Shown one piece after another: positions 32,504-35,104 of a stretch of 35,104 nt of DNA; within the stretch, counting starts at the first letter, position 1; each line of letters opens with the position of its first letter. Both the position numbers and the translations under genes were made by a program. Where the stretch lies: NCBI GenBank assembly GCA_903896615.1, contig CAITYM010000129.1, forward strand, positions 1 through 35,104, given 5' to 3'. The notes beneath the pieces were generated by a model. That model saw only the letters and a list, made by a program, of their open reading frames with translations. It made no database searches and was not told where the DNA came from. This stretch comes from an uncultured Burkholderiales bacterium. GTDB taxonomy: Bacteria; Pseudomonadota; Gammaproteobacteria; Burkholderiales; Burkholderiaceae_C.

Positions 32504-35104
32504 GTACTTTTGTATGGCCTCCAAGCGGTGGCGGCGGTAGCAGTGGTGTTCCAGGCGGAGCTAATACGGATGTTCAATACAATAACGCGGGCGCTTTTGG
32601 TGGTTCCGCAAACTTTACGTTTGATGGGACAAATGTCACCATAGTCAATGAATTAGCAATTGGGACGACTCCAGGTACCTTTCCTCTCAGCATTGCCGGG
32701 CCTGCCGGTGCAACGGGTACGGTTGGGGATATTTCATTAAAGATTTCTGCAAGTGGGAATGAAACAGGTATTTGGTTAGAGAATACTGGTCCGTCTGGCC
32801 AGGGTTATGTCATCAATACATCGGATTCTAATTCTGCATACGGAACCGGATTTTTTAATATTATTGATTATACTACTCAGATTCCTAGACTTCAAATCTC
32901 CCCTGCTGGTCAAATTCTTGTTAATTATGCTGGTCAGGGTATTAACGCGTTGACTCAAATTTATGGTTCAAATCTTGTTGACCAAACTCAACTTTTACTT
33001 CAAGGCAATACTACCCAAACAACGCCTATTTTTCAAATTAACGATAATGCAAATAATACGCTCCTTACTGTAGATAATTTCGGTAAATTACAGTTAGCTA
33101 ATTTTTCTTCTATTTCTTCTGGAAATATTAATCCTAGTGTAATCGCATTAGCTGGCAATTCCGGAGATGCATTTTTTTCAAACAATACTTTTAATCTGTA
33201 TTTAAAAAAGGATAATGGCACCACCACAAATTGGGTACCTCTTAACGTAGGTAATACGATAACTTGGCAGGTAGGGGGCTCTGGAGGTCAGAACGTTTAC
33301 AGTAATTGGTCCGATGTTTATGCAATTATTTCTGCTGTATCGGGTCCTATAGTCGTTACGGTAGATAATACGTTTTCGGGAGGGACCTCAACCATCCCGG
33401 CTGGGACTTATAATCTTCAAAATGTATCCTTTACTTCTTTACCTTCTTTGGGATCATCGAATTTTTCAAATATTAATTTAGCCGATGGTTGTACTTTTAC
33501 TGGATTCCCTACGCTTGAATACAACATAGCCATGACGTCATCAAGTGCTTCGGTAGTCTATACCAGCAGCTTGAATGATGTTTTTAGTATCCTAGGTGGT
33601 AGCGCTTTACTTATGAACGGTTCAGGGGCTCCAATGATTAATTGCCTGACCGGATCAAATCCTACCTTAGTATTAGGAGAAAACTCTGAATGTTTTGGAT
33701 CTGCCCCTTCCTCTCCGGTGATTCAATTACAGCCTTCAGTTGGTTTGTTTGTGGATTTAGATGTAAATGTAGTTGTACATCAAAACGTAATTGCATCGGT
33801 GGATAGTACTGCTAATGCCTATGTGTTTTACAATAATAATAATGCTATTTATTTCCCACAGGCGTTATTTTCAGGGACAACTTCTTATAGTCAAAGTAAC
33901 ATTTTTTATGGAATAAATAACAACGGTGCTTTGCAGGTTCATGCAGATCCTAATACTTCTAATTACAATCTTTTCTTTCCACAAAATCAATCAGTAGCCG
34001 GACAAACATTTGTAAATGATGGAGCCGGTAACTTAAGTTGGCAGACGGCGGCTTTAAATTCGTCTGTTGTGTTTCAGCCGGGCGGAACCAGTAGTGGAAG
34101 CACTTATACTTCATGGGCTAGTTTAATCACAGCAATTACAACTGATCAAAATGCCTACGTCACAGTGGTGATGGATCCTACTTTTAGCGCGATTACAATT
34201 CCATCCGGGACCTATTTTTTAGGCAATGTGGAATTCATAGCGTTAAATGGAACTCCTACGACCGTCACCATGGCAGACGGTGCGGTCTTCGGAGAGTTTC
34301 CAATTCTTGGTAGGGGAATAACACTCACTTCCGTATCCACGGGTTCTATCTATACTCTTTCAGGAGGAGCCCCAAATCCTACTCTTACTTTTAAAGACGG
34401 CGGATCTCTTTTAAATGTAACCGGGTTTGGTCCGATGATTCAGTTTTCAAACAATAATCAAATGATTATTAATATGTCGGGAGGGGGTAGCATTACAGGT
34501 GCTGTTTCTCATGCCATTTTTGATTTATCAATAAGTTGCGGTTTGACCATCAACCTATTTGATAACTCAATTATCAATCAAAATTCAGTGACTACTTCCG
34601 ATGGTTCAGCGTTTTTAGTAGTAAACACAATAGGCAACGGTAGCACGATTTTAGGCCCTCAAACAGGGTTTGCAGCCGGTTTGACAGTAAATAGTTCACT
34701 CCTATTGTCTCAAGTCAATTTGAATCAAGTTACTATTTCACCTAATGCATCCACTGCTACCTTTCAATTAGTACTACCAGCTGCACAGGGCGGAGCGAAT
34801 CAAACGGTCATTAATGACGGCACGGGAGCTTTGAGTTGGGCCGATTCTATCAGCTCCGTTTCCGTCACTTCTGCCAATGGATTTGCAGGAACGGTTGATA
34901 CAATTACCACACCTGGTATTCCGGCGATTACTCTTCAAACGACCGTAACGTCACCAGTTTTATCTGGAAATGGGACTGCAATTTCTGCGGCAACCACCAC
35001 AGGCAGTGGATCCACGGTTGTGCTTGCAACGAGTCCGACACTTGTAACTCCAGTGCTGGGAACTCCTACGTCTGGTACTTTGACTAACTGTACAGGGTTA
35101 CCAC
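32500..35104 (+). CDS. Tail fibre/adhesin, N-terminal part (continues at 1)
   Basis: Open from the ATG at 32500 (ATGA overlap) to the window end. It is continuous in phase with 2-1360 through the 44-base overlap; total 1306 residues. The N-terminus MSTFVWPPSGGGGSSGVPG, then ANTDVQYNNAGAFGGSANF, is a widespread fibre start. Two homologous beta-rich modules follow, from ~33262 (GGSGGQNVYSNWSDVYAII ... TIPAGTYNLQNVSF) and ~34072 (GGTSSGSTYTSWASLITAI ... TIPSGTYFLGNVEF), consistent with beta-helix domains. Each is bracketed by the FVNDGAGNLSW / VINDGTGALSW trimerisation-type motif. SVTSANGFAG marks a module repeated after the junction. Confidence 0.85.
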   Translation, partial: MSTFVWPPSGGGGSSGVPGGANTDVQYNNAGAFGGSANFTFDGTNVTIVNELAIGTTPGTFPLSIAGPAGATGTVGDISLKISASGNETGIWLENTGPSGQGYVINTSDSNSAYGTGFFNIIDYTTQIPRLQISPAGQILVNYAGQGINALTQIYGSNLVDQTQLLLQGNTTQTTPIFQINDNANNTLLTVDNFGKLQLANFSSISSGNINPSVIALAGNSGDAFFSNNTFNLYLKKDNGTTTNWVPLNVGNTITWQVGGSGGQNVYSNWSDVYAIISAVSGPIVVTVDNTFSGGTSTIPAGTYNLQNVSFTSLPSLGSSNFSNINLADGCTFTGFPTLEYNIAMTSSSASVVYTSSLNDVFSILGGSALLMNGSGAPMINCLTGSNPTLVLGENSECFGSAPSSPVIQLQPSVGLFVDLDVNVVVHQNVIASVDSTANAYVFYNNNNAIYFPQALFSGTTSYSQSNIFYGINNNGALQVHADPNTSNYNLFFPQNQSVAGQTFVNDGAGNLSWQTAALNSSVVFQPGGTSSGSTYTSWASLITAITTDQNAYVTVVMDPTFSAITIPSGTYFLGNVEFIALNGTPTTVTMADGAVFGEFPILGRGITLTSVSTGSIYTLSGGAPNPTLTFKDGGSLLNVTGFGPMIQFSNNNQMIINMSGGGSITGAVSHAIFDLSISCGLTINLFDNSIINQNSVTTSDGSAFLVVNTIGNGSTILGPQTGFAAGLTVNSSLLLSQVNLNQVTISPNASTATFQLVLPAAQGGANQTVINDGTGALSWADSISSVSVTSANGFAGTVDTITTPGIPAITLQTTVTSPVLSGNGTAISAATTTGSGSTVVLATSPTLVTPVLGTPTSGTLTNCTGLP
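35061..35104. repeat. Terminal direct repeat, right copy (circular overlap)
   Basis: Identical to bases 1-44; see the left copy. Removing it gives a 35,060-bp circle in which the fibre gene is intact. Confidence 0.93.

Overview
The window is best read as one complete, circular phage genome of about 35,060 bp. The last 44 bases repeat the first 44 exactly. A single tail-fibre reading frame runs off the right end and continues in phase at the left end. The genes are those of a short-tailed (podovirus-type) dsDNA phage: small and large terminase, portal, scaffold, major capsid protein (MCP), a P22 gp4-like adaptor, a gp10-like stabilisation protein, three large internal/ejection-type proteins and long Gly-rich fibres. 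An M15-type endolysin and good Shine-Dalgarno sites point to a bacterial, probably Gram-negative, host. Nothing in the sequence names the host. I see no integrase and no clear lysogeny repressor, although two small HTH proteins are present.

Layout. 1-2577: fibre C-terminus and two late genes, then a terminator and a folded leader (2621-2779). 2801-5973: early/replication block with an ERF annealing protein, a small HTH protein, a small membrane protein, a lambda-O-like initiator with eleven-base iterons inside its own gene (putative origin), a helicase-loader-like protein and a DUF1064-type nuclease. 5977-6881: two leftward genes including the endolysin. 6961-16052: tightly overlapping packaging/head block with a GNAT protein, TerS, TerL, a DNA methyltransferase, portal, scaffold and a tandem trio of tiny paralogues. 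16043-16117: a complete tRNA-Asn(GUU). 16204-16527: a leftward HTH gene with its own promoter and operator-like inverted repeat. 16634-18513: the MCP gene, broken three times. 18592-19098: an endonuclease VII-type HNH gene. 19245-35104: head, adaptor, tail, ejection and fibre genes.

The most remarkable region is the MCP gene. Two group I introns can be placed to the base (16836-17160 and 18171-18374), with P1, P3, P4, P7, P8 and, for the second, P10. Upstream of them is a third interruption of about 61 nt (16733-16793). It is far too small for a group I intron, starts with UAA, is closed by a perfect 7-bp stem, and lies between two identical AAT (Asn) codons. This layout resembles the translational bypass element of T4 gene 60. 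The phage also carries its own tRNA-Asn just upstream. All functional statements are inferences from sequence; no searches or folding programs were run.
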